A program made the translations under genes and the position numbers. A stretch of DNA of 60,224 nt from Plebeiibacterium sediminum (GTDB taxonomy: Bacteria > Bacteroidota > Bacteroidia > Bacteroidales > Marinilabiliaceae): assembly GCF_026013605.1 (NCBI RefSeq), contig NZ_JAPDPJ010000039.1, positions 1 through 60,224 on the forward strand. The letters are read 5' to 3'. The stretch's first letter is position 1. Each line of letters opens with the position of its first letter. The notes beneath the pieces are model-generated. The model had not been told where the DNA came from. It made no database searches and was given only the letters and a program-made list of their open reading frames with translations. Shown here piece after piece: positions 60,161 through 60,224 of the stretch.

Positions 60161-60224
60161 GTATTTAAGTAAAGATAAAATTACTGAAATTTTCGTTTTA
60201 GTCGATGAATTCTGCATTGAATTT
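60159..60224 (+). CDS. partial transposase, probably IS982-like (runs off the window)
   Basis: Only 22 codons are visible (MYLSKDKITEIFVLVDEF and CIEF). The KITEIFxLVDEFC pattern is, from memory, that of the N-terminus of IS982-family transposases of Bacteroidota. The frame is open to the window edge. An inverted repeat overlaps the start codon. The left end of the IS cannot be fixed from this side alone. Confidence 0.55.
   Translation, partial: MYLSKDKITEIFVLVDEFCIEF

Overview
The window is AT-rich DNA from a member of the Bacteroidota, probably a polysaccharide-degrading Bacteroidales/Marinilabiliales-type bacterium. The placement is inferred from several things seen here: a type IX secretion C-terminal sorting domain on a GH98 enzyme, RHS proteins with the Bacteroidota-style N-terminus, TAnnTTTG-type promoter motifs, and a suite of secreted xylan-active glycosidases. 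No rRNA, tRNA, CRISPR array or housekeeping operon was recognised, so this is accessory chromosome. Almost every large gene lies on the minus strand.

Region 1 (1-1307) holds no intact gene. It carries at least four decayed copies of one unit: the 3' end of a small XRE regulator gene, a bidirectional hairpin terminator, and a 28-base hairpin motif that also forms the 3' end of a truncated primase gene at 28.9 kb. Region 2 (1308-15982) reads leftwards as one array: five secreted tail-fibre-like proteins with a near-identical C-terminal block, a large SpvB/YD-type protein, an RHS protein with a divergent C-terminal tip, and a small zinc-ribbon membrane protein that may be the cognate immunity protein. 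Region 3 (16694-28265) is a 13-gene operon for a type II secretion/type IV pilus-like machine: major pseudopilin, prepilin peptidase, GspE-like ATPase, secretin, a fused PilM-PilN-like protein, a PilO-like protein, an FN3-type lipoprotein, a GspC/PilP-like protein, a MORN-repeat protein, a PilX/GspK-like protein with a beta-helix-like body, two minor pseudopilins and a GspF platform protein. No retraction ATPase is present.

Region 4 (28.6-30.5 kb) is a small mobile-element remnant: a truncated XRE gene convergent with a truncated CHC2 primase gene, then a divergent intact XRE regulator with three matching operator-like sites and a downstream membrane protein. Region 5 (30493-39250) repeats the plan of region 2 in miniature: coiled-coil protein, fibre, SpvB/YD protein, RHS, small membrane protein. 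The recurring order fibre - SpvB/YD - RHS - membrane protein, with one copy directly downstream of the secretion operon, is the most interesting organisation here. By analogy with Tc toxins, the SpvB-like and RHS proteins could be the two halves of a toxin-enclosing shell.

Region 6 (39.4-57 kb) is a xylan-degradation cluster: GH9, GH115, GH98 (three carbohydrate-binding-like modules, PKD, T9SS tail), GH43, GH39 and GH2, with no SusC/SusD pair or regulator in view. A 67-bp palindromic element lies directly upstream of GH9 (two copies), GH115 (two copies) and GH39 (one copy). A second, GC-rich REP-like family is dispersed in the intergenic spaces. Region 7 (57.5-60.2 kb) holds a GNAT acetyltransferase, a secreted protein of unknown function, a 55-codon ORF, a microbial-type poly(ADP-ribose) glycohydrolase-like protein, and the first 22 codons of a probable IS982-like transposase that runs off the right edge.
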